Source: Gracilibacteraceae bacterium (GTDB lineage Bacteria > Bacillota > Desulfitobacteriia > Desulfitobacteriales > Syntrophobotulaceae). Taken from it: a stretch of 20,635 bases of DNA. The position numbers were made by a program, and so were the translations under genes. The DNA lies in the NCBI GenBank assembly GCA_031255985.1, contig JAIRRL010000199.1, positions 1-20,635 on the forward strand, written 5' to 3'. Under the pieces are notes generated by a model, which was not told where the DNA came from, searched no databases, and saw only the letters and a list, made by a program, of their open reading frames with translations. Below, piece after piece: positions 1-6,713 of the stretch. Positions within the stretch are counted from its first letter, which is position 1. The number at the start of each line of letters is the position of its first letter.

Positions 1-132
1 GTCTTCACCGCAGGCAATCTGAATTATGCGCTCATTTGCCGGACTGTCCTGCGGAACGGCGCAACCGGCGCCGGACAACATAAGCGAGAGACAGAACAAG
101 ATATAAATACAATTTTTCACAATATTCTGCAT
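1..132 (-). CDS. N-terminus of a predicted lipoprotein (partial)
   Basis: The minus-strand frame starts at ATG 132-130 and stays open to the window edge, giving 44 residues. They read as a short basic N-terminus, a hydrophobic stretch (about residues 9-20) and a cysteine at 24 preceded by Ser-Gly-Ala-Gly. This fits a type II (lipoprotein) signal peptide, with Cys24 as the lipidated residue, followed by a polar linker (AVPQDSPANE). The lipobox is not ideal because position -3 is Gly rather than Leu, although Leu19 lies just before. No good Shine-Dalgarno is seen upstream. The mature domain lies outside the window, so function cannot be assigned. A hairpin followed by a T run lies in the leader, 22 bases upstream of the start codon. 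Confidence 0.55.
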   Translation of the reverse strand, partial: MQNIVKNCIYILFCLSLMLSGAGCAVPQDSPANERIIQIACGED

Positions 133-153
133 TACAGGTTTTAAAAAAGTGAC

Positions 154-191
154 CCATGGAGTTGTCTCAAAAAATCGAGACAACTCCATGG
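154..191 (-). terminator. 15-bp perfect hairpin with a T run on the minus strand
   Basis: The arms at 154-168 (CCATGGAGTTGTCTC) and 177-191 are perfect reverse complements around an 8-nt loop. Read on the minus strand, the stem is followed after 5 nt by six T residues (rc of 143-148), which resembles a rho-independent terminator with a short gap. It lies 22 bases upstream of the lipoprotein start, so it could end an upstream minus-strand transcript, act as an attenuator in that gene's leader, or be a protein-binding inverted repeat. There is no T run on the plus side. Confidence 0.4.
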
Positions 192-430
192 CTTAAAATT
201 CGAACCTATTTTAGTGTACGTAGTCCATTCCCCAGAACAACATATAAGTTTTTGTTGTTTTGTTGTTTTGACATCAAAGAGGAAATCCCTGCTTCAGGAT
301 ACAAATTTACCTGTTGTGATTGCAACGGGTGCAGCGCTTTTATGCCGTCAAACTCGGGGGGAAAAATTTTGCAAAAGCGAGCTAAAAAGTTCGTTTTTTT
401 CTGTTTTGCGACTTTCGTGAGACTTTTTTG
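192..430. other. AT-rich intergenic stretch without a credible gene
   Basis: This stretch is clearly more AT-rich than the genes to its right. Open frames on either strand show no recognisable protein features and lack convincing ribosome-binding sites. A simple repeat of TTGTT/TTTTG units occupies about 247-271. I see no RNA gene or mobile-element end here. Confidence 0.5.
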
Positions 431-447
431 TGATACAATAGTATTGT
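431..447 (+). promoter_or_regulatory. Extended -10 promoter overlapping a small palindrome
   Basis: TGATACAAT at 431-439 matches an extended -10 element (TGn plus TACAAT). No good -35 lies 16-18 bp upstream, which is compatible with an extended -10 promoter. The perfect inverted repeat ACAATA-g-TATTGT (435-447) overlaps it and could be an operator. A second possible pair, TTGATA (451-456), 17 bp, TAAAAT (474-479), would start transcription inside the ribosome-binding site at 483-488, so it is less likely to serve the gene at 496. Confidence 0.4.
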
Positions 448-495
448 GACTTGATAACTTTAAGCCAATGAAATAAAATAGCGAGGGGAATGAGC

Positions 496-696
496 GTGGA
501 ACAGGATAAAGGCGCCGTGACTTTTGTCATTCAGGTGCAATTTCAGCAAAACGCCACCTGGCAAGGCTCAATCAACTGGATTGAGGCCAAGAAAAATCAG
601 CGTTTCCGCAGTGTCCTCGAAATGATAAAACTAATGGACGAAGCCCTGTCGGACGGCTCGGACGAGCCGACCTGGATTGAGGAAGGAGGAAAATAG
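496..696 (+). CDS. Small conserved-type protein of unknown function, upstream of rubredoxin
   Basis: The start is chosen by the ribosome-binding site. GAGGGG at 483-488 lies 7 nt before GTG 496 but only 1 nt before the in-frame ATG at 490, so GTG gives the better protein (66 residues). It has no signal peptide or membrane segment. The core runs TFVIQVQFQQNATWQGSI, then WIEAKKNQRFRSVLEMIKLM, then an acidic tail ending EEGGK. The pattern suggests a beta-strand pair followed by a helix. From memory it resembles a short hypothetical protein common in Clostridia and relatives, without assigned function. The stop codon is separated by 1 nt from the rubredoxin start, so the two genes are almost certainly co-transcribed and possibly translationally coupled. 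Confidence 0.75.
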   Translation: MEQDKGAVTFVIQVQFQQNATWQGSINWIEAKKNQRFRSVLEMIKLMDEALSDGSDEPTWIEEGGK

Positions 697-697
697 C

Positions 698-850
698 GTG
701 TTTGTGTGTGAAGTCTGTGGTTATGAATACGATCCCGCCGTTGGCGACCCGGAGGGCGGCGTCGCTCCCGGCACAAAATTTGAGGATATTCCCGACGATT
801 GGGCCTGCCCAACCTGCGGCGTCGGCAAGGATCAGTTCACAGCGGCTTAG
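698..850 (+). CDS. Rubredoxin
   Basis: This is a small one-iron electron carrier that passes electrons to oxygen- or peroxide-reducing partners and other redox enzymes in the cytoplasm of anaerobes. The 50-residue protein begins with GTG at 698, preceded by AAGGAGGA (683-690) at 7-nt spacing. Both iron-binding knuckles are present: CEVCGYEYD (Cys4, Cys7) and CPTCGVGKDQF (Cys37, Cys40). The conserved DPEGGVAPGTKFEDIPDDW segment between them is typical, and the length is usual for the family. It directly follows the small gene at 496, and a 16-bp hairpin lies 33 nt past its stop codon. Because the start is GTG and the protein is short, simple gene finders may miss it. No redox partner enzyme is visible in this window. 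Confidence 0.95.
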   Translation: MFVCEVCGYEYDPAVGDPEGGVAPGTKFEDIPDDWACPTCGVGKDQFTAA

Positions 851-883
851 GTCTTCCCGCCAGAAAAACTCTCATAATCACAC

Positions 884-921
884 AATTTTGAACCGCGTTA
901 AAGAAAACGCGGTTCAAAATT
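884..921. terminator. 16-bp perfect hairpin between convergent genes
   Basis: The arms AATTTTGAACCGCGTT (884-899) and its exact reverse complement (906-921) flank a 6-nt loop. The hairpin is nearly equidistant from the rubredoxin stop (plus strand) and the addB stop (minus strand), which suggests a shared transcript end. A true U tract is lacking on both strands: the T residues lie in the 5' arm and the A residues in the 3' arm. It may therefore be a 3'-end stabilising stem or a non-canonical terminator. Confidence 0.55.
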
Positions 922-926
922 ATGCG

Positions 927-981
927 CCATTTTAGCCCTTTAGCCATTTTGGCCATCTTAGCCCTTTTGACCATTTTGGCC
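927..981. repeat. Degenerate short repeat across the addB stop codon
   Basis: The 11-mer CCATTTTRGCC occurs at 927-937, 944-954 and 971-981, with related sequence between the copies (for example GCCCTTTTGA and GCCCTTTAG). On the minus strand the right-hand copy encodes the last residues of AddB (TGQNGQKG), and the other copies continue beyond the stop. This looks like local slippage or duplication at the gene's 3' end. Confidence 0.6.
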
Positions 982-3900
982 AGTCTCGCCGCTCGCGTCG
1001 CTTTCTTCGCTCCAGAGCCGCCATATATCGCCGGGCTTTAATTTGGGCAGCCAATTGTAGCTGTATTCGGGCAAGAAAGAGTCAAAGCGGCAGATATCGC
1101 CATAACGGCACCAGAGGCAGGCGGTTTGCTCCCTTAATTTGTACGGGTTAATCCGCACGTCGCCTGCCAGCATATTCTCTGAGCCGGCGGCGAGCAGACG
1201 GCGCAGATGCCGGCGCAGAGCGTCCATTTGCCCGGCGGTCAGCAGACCGGCGCCGCGGAATTTGTCTTCCCCCCCGCTCAAACTGATATTCAGGAGTTCC
1301 GAATAGCCTCCGGCGATATTTCTGTCCATAGCCGCCAAAACCGTTTTGTCCGCCAGCAGCGCCCCTTGGGGGGCTGCGCCGCGTTTTTTGCGTTTGGCCG
1401 TCTCCGCCGCCGCCAGCGGCCCTTCTTCCGAGGATACGTCCGGTTCGCGCACTGGAAAATAAAGGAATCCAGCTGGCCGCGCCTTGCCGTCCGCCGCGAA
1501 ACGCAGAGCCGCTTCCATATACAAAGGCAGCTGCAAGCTGAGACCGTAGTGAAATTGTTCCAGGGAAAACTCGGTTTGGCTCGATTTATAGTCAATAACG
1601 CGCAGATAATCATGCCCGCCGATAGAAGCCAGGTCGATGCGGTCTATTTGGCCGCTGACGTCTAAAGGGCTGGGAGCGGGTTCGCCGGATTGCGCCGCCG
1701 TCAAGGGAGGCCAGGCCGCGTCCGCCCGGAAACTTTTTTCGAGCGCCCAGGGCGCAAAGGAACCGGCGCGGAAATGCTCGCCCAGCAGGGCGGCCACATA
1801 GAGCAAAACCCGCCGGATTCGCTCCGCCCGCCCCTGATTACGACTGTTGCGCCGGAACGCCTGATAATTCGCCTGCGCCGCCACTTGGCTGAAAAGGGCG
1901 TCCATGCGCTCCGTACACCAGGCCGCGTCAATGGCCGTCTCCCGGCCGGATTTTTCACTCAAAGCGCGGCCAAACTCACAAAGCGCCTGATGGTAAAGCT
2001 GCCCGGCCGCCGGAGCGTCCGCTTCCGCCCGCGGCCGCTCCTTCAGTTTGAGCCAGTCGCGGGCAAAATGCTCAAACGGGCAGGCGGCGTAGCGTTCCAG
2101 TTCCGTGACGCTTGCCCGCAGCCAATCCCCGCACAGCGCCCGCCGGACGCCCGCGCCCAGACGGGCCGGCTCCGGCATATTCCAGGCCCGAACTGTCGGC
2201 GCCCGTCTGGCCCGGCCGGCAAAACTTTCCCGCAAACCCGGAAAAAGCTGTTTCAAACGGGCCTGGAGGAAAGAAGGCGTTTTTTCCCCGCCCGTCCCAT
2301 CGCCAAGGGGTCTGGTGATATAGAGGCGGGAGCGGGCCTTGCTCAGGGCGTTGTAGATGAAAAACATTTCATCCAGATACCCGTCCCGGCCCCGTGGCAG
2401 CAAAGTGACGCCGGCCTGACTCAAAATCAGCCGATCCCGCTCGTCCAGAAAACCGTCGTCCGCCTGTCGCGGCGGCAGGGCGTCCTCAGTCGCTCCCAGC
2501 AAAAAAAGGACGTCGACTTCCGGCAAACGCGACCGTTCCAGGCTGGCGATCTGCACTTCCCGGCGCCGGGGCGGCACAACGCCGATGCTGACCGCGGCCA
2601 CCCCGGATTGGAGCATGGCGGCGTATTCCGTCAGCGGCACGGCTTCCTCGCCCAAAATGCCCGTCAGTTCGTCCAAAAGCCGGGTCAATTCCCTCCAGAT
2701 CTGGGCGTGGGTCTGAGCGTAAACATCGCCCGCTTCGCCGGCCCCTTCCTCAGTCCAGACCGCCAGCGTCCGCGCCGCCTCGAGGCGCTCCAGACAGTCA
2801 TACAGGGCCAGGGAGAGAGCGGCTACGTTATAATGCTCCGGCTCCCGCTCCGCCGCCCGGACGAGAGTGAAAAAAGGAGTCAGCGCCGCCTGAACCGCCG
2901 CCGCCGCCGGAGCGAGAGAATCCGGCCAGCGGAATTGCCGCCCTAAATCCCATTGCCATGGCTCGATTCCCTGCGCCAGGCAATAATTTTCCAACCGGTC
3001 GGCGTCGTCGAGGGCCAGCGGAAAAAACCCGGTCTTGATTGCGGCAAACAGCGCTTCCTCCCGCCAGGGAGCGCGGGCCAGCTCCAACAGGGCCAAAATG
3101 AGCGCCGCCAGCGGGTGGCCGGTCACGCCGCGTTTGTGGTCGGTGAAATAGGGGATGCCGTAGCGAGCGAACTCCTGCTCCAGCAAGGGCGCGTAAACGG
3201 CTAAATCCCGTGTCGCTACTGCGATCCGTTCCCAGGCGATGTTTTCCCCCGCCAGGGCGAGTACGGTTGCCGCCGTATATTCAACTTCCCGGCGGGGATC
3301 AGCCGCGCAGCGCGTATTAACGGCCGCCGGCGGCAAGGGGGCGGGAAAAGGCCGGGTCGGATAGCGGAAAAGATTATGTTCCAAATGACTGAGCGCGTCC
3401 GTCCTCGCCGCCGCCGTCAGTGGCACGGCGCGCAGGGCAAGGCCGGTCTCCGTCGCCAGCGCCGCGAGTTGGTCGTAAGTGCGGCGTGATTTGGCAAAAA
3501 TATCTATTTCCGCTCCCGCCGCCGGATCAAAAGATAAGGTCACCGTCATCTGCGCGGCCACTGCCGCCAAAGCCCGGAGCAAAAGTCTTTCCTGCCAGGA
3601 AAACCCGGCGAAGCCGTCCACCCAGACGGCCGCCGCCCGCAAAAATTCACATTCCGCCAGGCCCGCCGCCGCCTCGGTCATCAGATCGGCCATATCGCCC
3701 GCCGCGCGGCTTAAAGCTTCGTCGTAACGCTCGTAAATCAAAGTCAAATCAGCCATTTTTTCCCGCGTTTCCCGCGCGGGCAGCCACGGGAGATCGCGCA
3801 GATCGGCGGGCGCGATCCCCTCCGATTTCAGTTCGGTGACGCCGCGGGCTATTTTGGCCGCCATGCCGGCGCTGGCCGCGAGCGGCGCCAGGCGGCGCAG

Positions 3901-4230
3901 TTCCTCCCGGTGTTCCAGCATTATTTTGGTCACCAGCATGTGACTGCCGCTTTCACTCAAACGGATTTTTTGGTCGCCGCCGACTTCGGCCAGCACCCGC
4001 CGGGCCAGCCGCTGAAAACTGAGCGCCTGGACGCGCCACAATCCGCCGAGACTGTCCGCCAGCTCTTTTTCCATCTGCAAAGTCGCCTGTTCGGGCGCCA
4101 GCAATAAAATGGGCGCTCCGTCCGGATCTTCCCGCACCAGCTCGCTTATTTCCGTGAGACAGAGCCGGGTTTTTCCGCTGCCGGCCCGCCCGTAAAGTAT
4201 GCGCAAATTTTTACAGGCCGGCTGTTCCAT
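958..4230 (-). CDS. addB: AddB-type helicase/nuclease subunit (ATP-dependent exonuclease subunit B)
   Basis: AddB works with AddA to resect double-strand DNA ends for RecA-dependent repair. The 1090-residue protein is slightly shorter than Bacillus AddB. It has a Walker A loop near the N-terminus (GRAGSGKT, residues 14-21), a long helicase-like region, and a C-terminal PD-(D/E)XK nuclease with GQIDRID (D863), VIDYKSS (D880, K882) and LQLPLYM (Q900, Y904). The iron-sulfur ligands characteristic of AddB are visible: one cysteine before the nuclease (C717 in YAACPFEHF) and three after it (C1038, C1041, C1047). The nuclease therefore looks intact. The ATG at 4230 has GGAGG at 7-nt spacing and overlaps the end of ispF by 20 nt, so it belongs to the yacL-ispD-ispF operon. 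addA, normally next door, is absent; the next genes are convergent. Confidence 0.9.
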   Translation of the reverse strand: MEQPACKNLRILYGRAGSGKTRLCLTEISELVREDPDGAPILLLAPEQATLQMEKELADSLGGLWRVQALSFQRLARRVLAEVGGDQKIRLSESGSHMLVTKIMLEHREELRRLAPLAASAGMAAKIARGVTELKSEGIAPADLRDLPWLPARETREKMADLTLIYERYDEALSRAAGDMADLMTEAAAGLAECEFLRAAAVWVDGFAGFSWQERLLLRALAAVAAQMTVTLSFDPAAGAEIDIFAKSRRTYDQLAALATETGLALRAVPLTAAARTDALSHLEHNLFRYPTRPFPAPLPPAAVNTRCAADPRREVEYTAATVLALAGENIAWERIAVATRDLAVYAPLLEQEFARYGIPYFTDHKRGVTGHPLAALILALLELARAPWREEALFAAIKTGFFPLALDDADRLENYCLAQGIEPWQWDLGRQFRWPDSLAPAAAAVQAALTPFFTLVRAAEREPEHYNVAALSLALYDCLERLEAARTLAVWTEEGAGEAGDVYAQTHAQIWRELTRLLDELTGILGEEAVPLTEYAAMLQSGVAAVSIGVVPPRRREVQIASLERSRLPEVDVLFLLGATEDALPPRQADDGFLDERDRLILSQAGVTLLPRGRDGYLDEMFFIYNALSKARSRLYITRPLGDGTGGEKTPSFLQARLKQLFPGLRESFAGRARRAPTVRAWNMPEPARLGAGVRRALCGDWLRASVTELERYAACPFEHFARDWLKLKERPRAEADAPAAGQLYHQALCEFGRALSEKSGRETAIDAAWCTERMDALFSQVAAQANYQAFRRNSRNQGRAERIRRVLLYVAALLGEHFRAGSFAPWALEKSFRADAAWPPLTAAQSGEPAPSPLDVSGQIDRIDLASIGGHDYLRVIDYKSSQTEFSLEQFHYGLSLQLPLYMEAALRFAADGKARPAGFLYFPVREPDVSSEEGPLAAAETAKRKKRGAAPQGALLADKTVLAAMDRNIAGGYSELLNISLSGGEDKFRGAGLLTAGQMDALRRHLRRLLAAGSENMLAGDVRINPYKLREQTACLWCRYGDICRFDSFLPEYSYNWLPKLKPGDIWRLWSEESDASGETGQNGQKG

Positions 4231-4702
4231 TTATTTCCTCCACCAAGGCGACCGCCTGCGCGGCCATGCCTTCCCCCCGCCCGACAAAACCAAGCCCCTC
4301 CGCCGTCGTGGCTTTCAAAGATACTCTCTCCGCCGCGATGCCCAAAGCGCCGGCGATCTCCGCCCGCATCGCCTCAAAATACGGATTCAGTTTCGGCTCT
4401 TCCGCCATGATCACGGCGTCCAGACTGCTGACCGCGAAACCGGCCGCCGCCGCTATCTGCCGCGTCCGGTTCAGCAGGCGGATGCTGGAGATGTCTTTAT
4501 AAGCGGGATCCGTGTCCGGAAAATGCCGGCCGATGTCTCCGAGAGCGCATGCGCCCAGCACCGCGTCCATGACGCTATGCGTCAGCACATCGGCGTCGGA
4601 ATGTCCCAGCAGGCCGCGGGAAAAGGGGATTTTCACCCCTCCCAGCACCAAAGCCCGGCCCGGCGTCAGCCGGTGAATATCAAAACCCAAACCCACTCTC
4701 AC
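4211..4702 (-). CDS. ispF: 2-C-methyl-D-erythritol 2,4-cyclodiphosphate synthase
   Basis: IspF is the fifth enzyme of the MEP isoprenoid pathway. It cyclises the CDP-methylerythritol 2-phosphate product of IspE with release of CMP and acts as a trimer in the cytoplasm. I place the start at GTG 4702, whose GTGA overlaps the ispD stop codon and has GGAGG about ten nt upstream; this gives 163 residues, the usual family length. The zinc ligands fall where expected: D8 and H10 in GFDIHR, and H42 after the LGHSDADVLTH loop. HFPDTDP and the C-terminal KATTAEGLGFVGRGEG motif are also intact. A longer open frame upstream only reads through ispD. The gene sits between ispD and addB with overlaps on both sides, so translational coupling is likely. 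Confidence 0.96.
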   Translation of the reverse strand: MRVGLGFDIHRLTPGRALVLGGVKIPFSRGLLGHSDADVLTHSVMDAVLGACALGDIGRHFPDTDPAYKDISSIRLLNRTRQIAAAAGFAVSSLDAVIMAEEPKLNPYFEAMRAEIAGALGIAAERVSLKATTAEGLGFVGRGEGMAAQAVALVEEINGTAGL

Positions 4703-5412
4703 GCCGAATTTTCCTCCCGCGCCCGCAGTATAGTCTCCGCCAGCAGCAAATCTATTTCCGTCGTGATCTTGATGTTTTCTTCCCAGCCGGGCAGCAAACA
4801 CACGCTGCCGCCCCAACGCTCCACCAGCGCGGCGTCGTCTGTCCCGACCCCGTCCCCGGCGGCGGCCGCGGCCTCATGCGCCGCCGTCAGCAAATCGCGG
4901 GCAAAAACCTGCGGCGTTTGCACGGCGCAAAGGTCGCGGCGGGGCAAAGTCCGTTTCACCCGGCCCTGTCCGTCCGTTTCTTTGATAGTGTCGCTCACCG
5001 GCAGAGCCGCGACGGCCGCCGCCATTCCCCGGCTCGCCCGCAGAAAAGCCGCCAGGTTTGGCTCAGTCAGCAGCGGCCGCGCTCCGTCGTGTACGACTAC
5101 CCGCCGGACGGACGGATCCAGCGCCCGCAGGGCGTTGCCCACCGAAAACTGCCGTTCCGCCCCGCCGGGAACCAGCTCCGGCTTGCGCAAATCATAAGTT
5201 TTTATCAGCCGCCGCAGTTCCGCCGCGTCCGCGGCCGCCGCCGCCACCAGCACCGCGCCGACCAGACCGCAGGATTCGAATACGCGCAAAACGCGGACTA
5301 TGACCGGAACGCCCCCCAAGGGCAGAAACAGCTTATTGACCGGTCTGCTTAGACGCAGGCCCCGGCCCGCCGCCGGTATGATCGCGGCGGTGGCCGCCGC
5401 GTCAATATCCAT
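4699..5412 (-). CDS. ispD: 2-C-methyl-D-erythritol 4-phosphate cytidylyltransferase
   Basis: IspD transfers CMP from CTP to methylerythritol 4-phosphate, the third step of the MEP pathway. The 237-residue protein has the nucleotidyltransferase signature near its N-terminus (IIPAAGRGLRLSRPVNKLF, with R17 and K27), the VVVHDGARP segment, a TDDAALVE segment and the closing NIKITTEIDL motif. Length and motif order are normal. The ATG at 5412 overlaps the end of the upstream PIN/TRAM gene by 11 nt, and an AGGAAG lies about 10 nt upstream. The stop overlaps the ispF GTG start by 4 nt. ispD and ispF are separate proteins here and not fused. The intermediate enzyme IspE is not encoded in this window. 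Confidence 0.96.
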   Translation of the reverse strand: MDIDAAATAAIIPAAGRGLRLSRPVNKLFLPLGGVPVIVRVLRVFESCGLVGAVLVAAAAADAAELRRLIKTYDLRKPELVPGGAERQFSVGNALRALDPSVRRVVVHDGARPLLTEPNLAAFLRASRGMAAAVAALPVSDTIKETDGQGRVKRTLPRRDLCAVQTPQVFARDLLTAAHEAAAAAGDGVGTDDAALVERWGGSVCLLPGWEENIKITTEIDLLLAETILRAREENSA

Positions 5413-6553
5413 GCGCCAGCGCTTCCTGCTCTATCTCCCGTTTGGGCCTGGCAAAAATCATTCTTCCCGCCGCGGTCTGAAGCACCGTCGTCACCAGCAC
5501 CGGAATCTGCTGCCCTATATACCGGCGGCCGCCGTCCACTACAATCATGGTTCCGTCGTCCAGGTAAGCGACGCCCTGGCTTGCCTCCTTGCCTTCTCTC
5601 ATTATCTGCACGTACATTTCTTCCCCCGGCAGCACCACCGGCTTGAGCGAGTTGGCCAGCTCGTTGATGTTCAGCACCTTAACGCCCTGCAATTCCGCCA
5701 CTTTGTTCAAATTATAGTCGTTGGTCAAAATCGGGCAGTTGAGGGATTGCGCCAGGCGCACCAGTTTGCTGTCTACTTCCGTCACATCGTCAAAATCTTT
5801 TTCGGATATTTCCACCGGAATACCCTCCGCGTGAGAAATTTCATTCAAAATGTCCAGCCCGCGCCTGCCGCGATTGCGTTTAAGCAAATCGGAAGAATCA
5901 GCCACATGCCGCAATTCGTCCAGCACAAAGGAAGGCACCAGCAAAATGCCGTCCATAAAACCCGTTTTGACAATATCAGCGATGCGGCCGTCAATGATCA
6001 CGCTCGTATCCAGCACCTTATAATAAGCGCTTCCCTTGCTGACCGGCGTCTCCGCCGCCTTTTTCGCCTCTTTCTGTTTTTCCGTTTTTTCCGCCTTGAC
6101 GCGGGGAATGATCGTGACGAGATTCCAAATGTCGCCTTTGCGCTTGACGCCGACCATCATGCCGACGTAACCCAAAAGCAAGCTGACAATCACGCTGAGT
6201 ATCGCGCCGAAATAAGGCACGGATGAAAACGAACGCTGAAACATCGTGGCGATAAACAAGCCCACAATAACGCCCACGCAAGCCCCCAGCAAATCCGAGG
6301 CCGGCATGTTTGTAAGCAGAGATTCAATCGTTTTGGCCACTTTGACAAAAAGGCGAATAATAAGAGGCGCTATAATAAATCCTATAAATGCGAATAAAAC
6401 AGTGAAGACAGCATATGCCGCCAATAATTGCAGGGGAGAGTCCAGATAACCGTGAAAAGCATAAGATTCCACCTGTGAAACCTTATATACCAGCACCGCG
6501 CCTCCGGCGCCGGCGACCAGGGCGATCAGCGCCCGGAAAATCTTACCGACCAT
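5402..6553 (-). CDS. YacL-family membrane PIN/TRAM domain protein
   Basis: This is a predicted membrane-anchored protein with a cytoplasmic PIN-type RNase domain and a C-terminal TRAM RNA-binding domain; the family's physiological role is poorly defined. I choose ATG 6553 (383 residues). The upstream ATG at 6571 would translate the GGAGGAGGTGG ribosome-binding site itself as MGGGGK. Four hydrophobic segments occupy roughly the first 135 residues, followed by a charged linker (KAEKTEKQKEAKKAAE). The PIN domain opens with YYKVLDTSVIIDGRIADI, continues through FVLDELRHVAD and ends with ILTNDYNLNKVAELQGV, so the acidic residues are present. The TRAM part covers MREGKEASQGVAYLDDGTMIVVDGG and the following strands. 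It heads the operon with ispD, ispF and addB, a gene order common in Firmicutes. Confidence 0.92.
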   Translation of the reverse strand: MVGKIFRALIALVAGAGGAVLVYKVSQVESYAFHGYLDSPLQLLAAYAVFTVLFAFIGFIIAPLIIRLFVKVAKTIESLLTNMPASDLLGACVGVIVGLFIATMFQRSFSSVPYFGAILSVIVSLLLGYVGMMVGVKRKGDIWNLVTIIPRVKAEKTEKQKEAKKAAETPVSKGSAYYKVLDTSVIIDGRIADIVKTGFMDGILLVPSFVLDELRHVADSSDLLKRNRGRRGLDILNEISHAEGIPVEISEKDFDDVTEVDSKLVRLAQSLNCPILTNDYNLNKVAELQGVKVLNINELANSLKPVVLPGEEMYVQIMREGKEASQGVAYLDDGTMIVVDGGRRYIGQQIPVLVTTVLQTAAGRMIFARPKREIEQEALAHGY

Positions 6554-6597
6554 TTTTCCACCTCCTCCCATAATTAAAATAATAAAATACTGCTTTC

Positions 6598-6606
6598 ATT
6601 ATATCA
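6598..6606 (-). promoter_or_regulatory. Extended -10 promoter for the yacL-ispD-ispF-addB operon
   Basis: On the minus strand TGATATAAT (6606-6598) is a perfect extended -10 element about 45 nt upstream of the start codon at 6553. The -35 region at 17 bp falls in a run of T residues (the ten A residues at 6617-6626 on the plus strand), so recognition probably depends on the extended -10. I see no other promoter inside the overlapping operon. Confidence 0.6.
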
Positions 6607-6653
6607 TTGTCCGCTGAAAAAAAAAAGCGTTCCACATAATAAAGCGGGGTATG

Positions 6654-6682
6654 TTGCGCCGCAAAACCAAATTTGTTATAAT
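6654..6682 (+). promoter_or_regulatory. Promoter for the diguanylate cyclase gene
   Basis: TATAAT at 6677-6682 is a perfect -10 box, with TTGCGC at 6654-6659 as a weak -35 at 17-bp spacing. It lies 31 nt before the ATG at 6714. GAAAGG (6701-6706) serves as the ribosome-binding site. Confidence 0.6.
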
Positions 6683-6713
6683 ATAAAAGATATTTGAATC
6701 GAAAGGCGTTCGC

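Noticed and set aside
1207..3839. Long plus-strand open frames opposite addB (up to 418 residues)
   Set aside because: They are antisense to a protein with clear motifs, are rich in Arg/Pro/Gly as expected from GC-rich antisense frames, and lack ribosome-binding sites. The same applies to long frames opposite glmS, glmM, murG and cdaR.
4703..4816. Longer N-terminus for IspF (up to 201 residues)
   Set aside because: The extra residues only read through the 3' end of ispD. The GTGA overlap, the ribosome-binding site and the family length all support GTG 4702.
6617..6626. Run of ten A residues in the divergent promoter region
   Set aside because: It could affect promoter spacing by slippage, but a homopolymer alone does not support a phase-variation claim.
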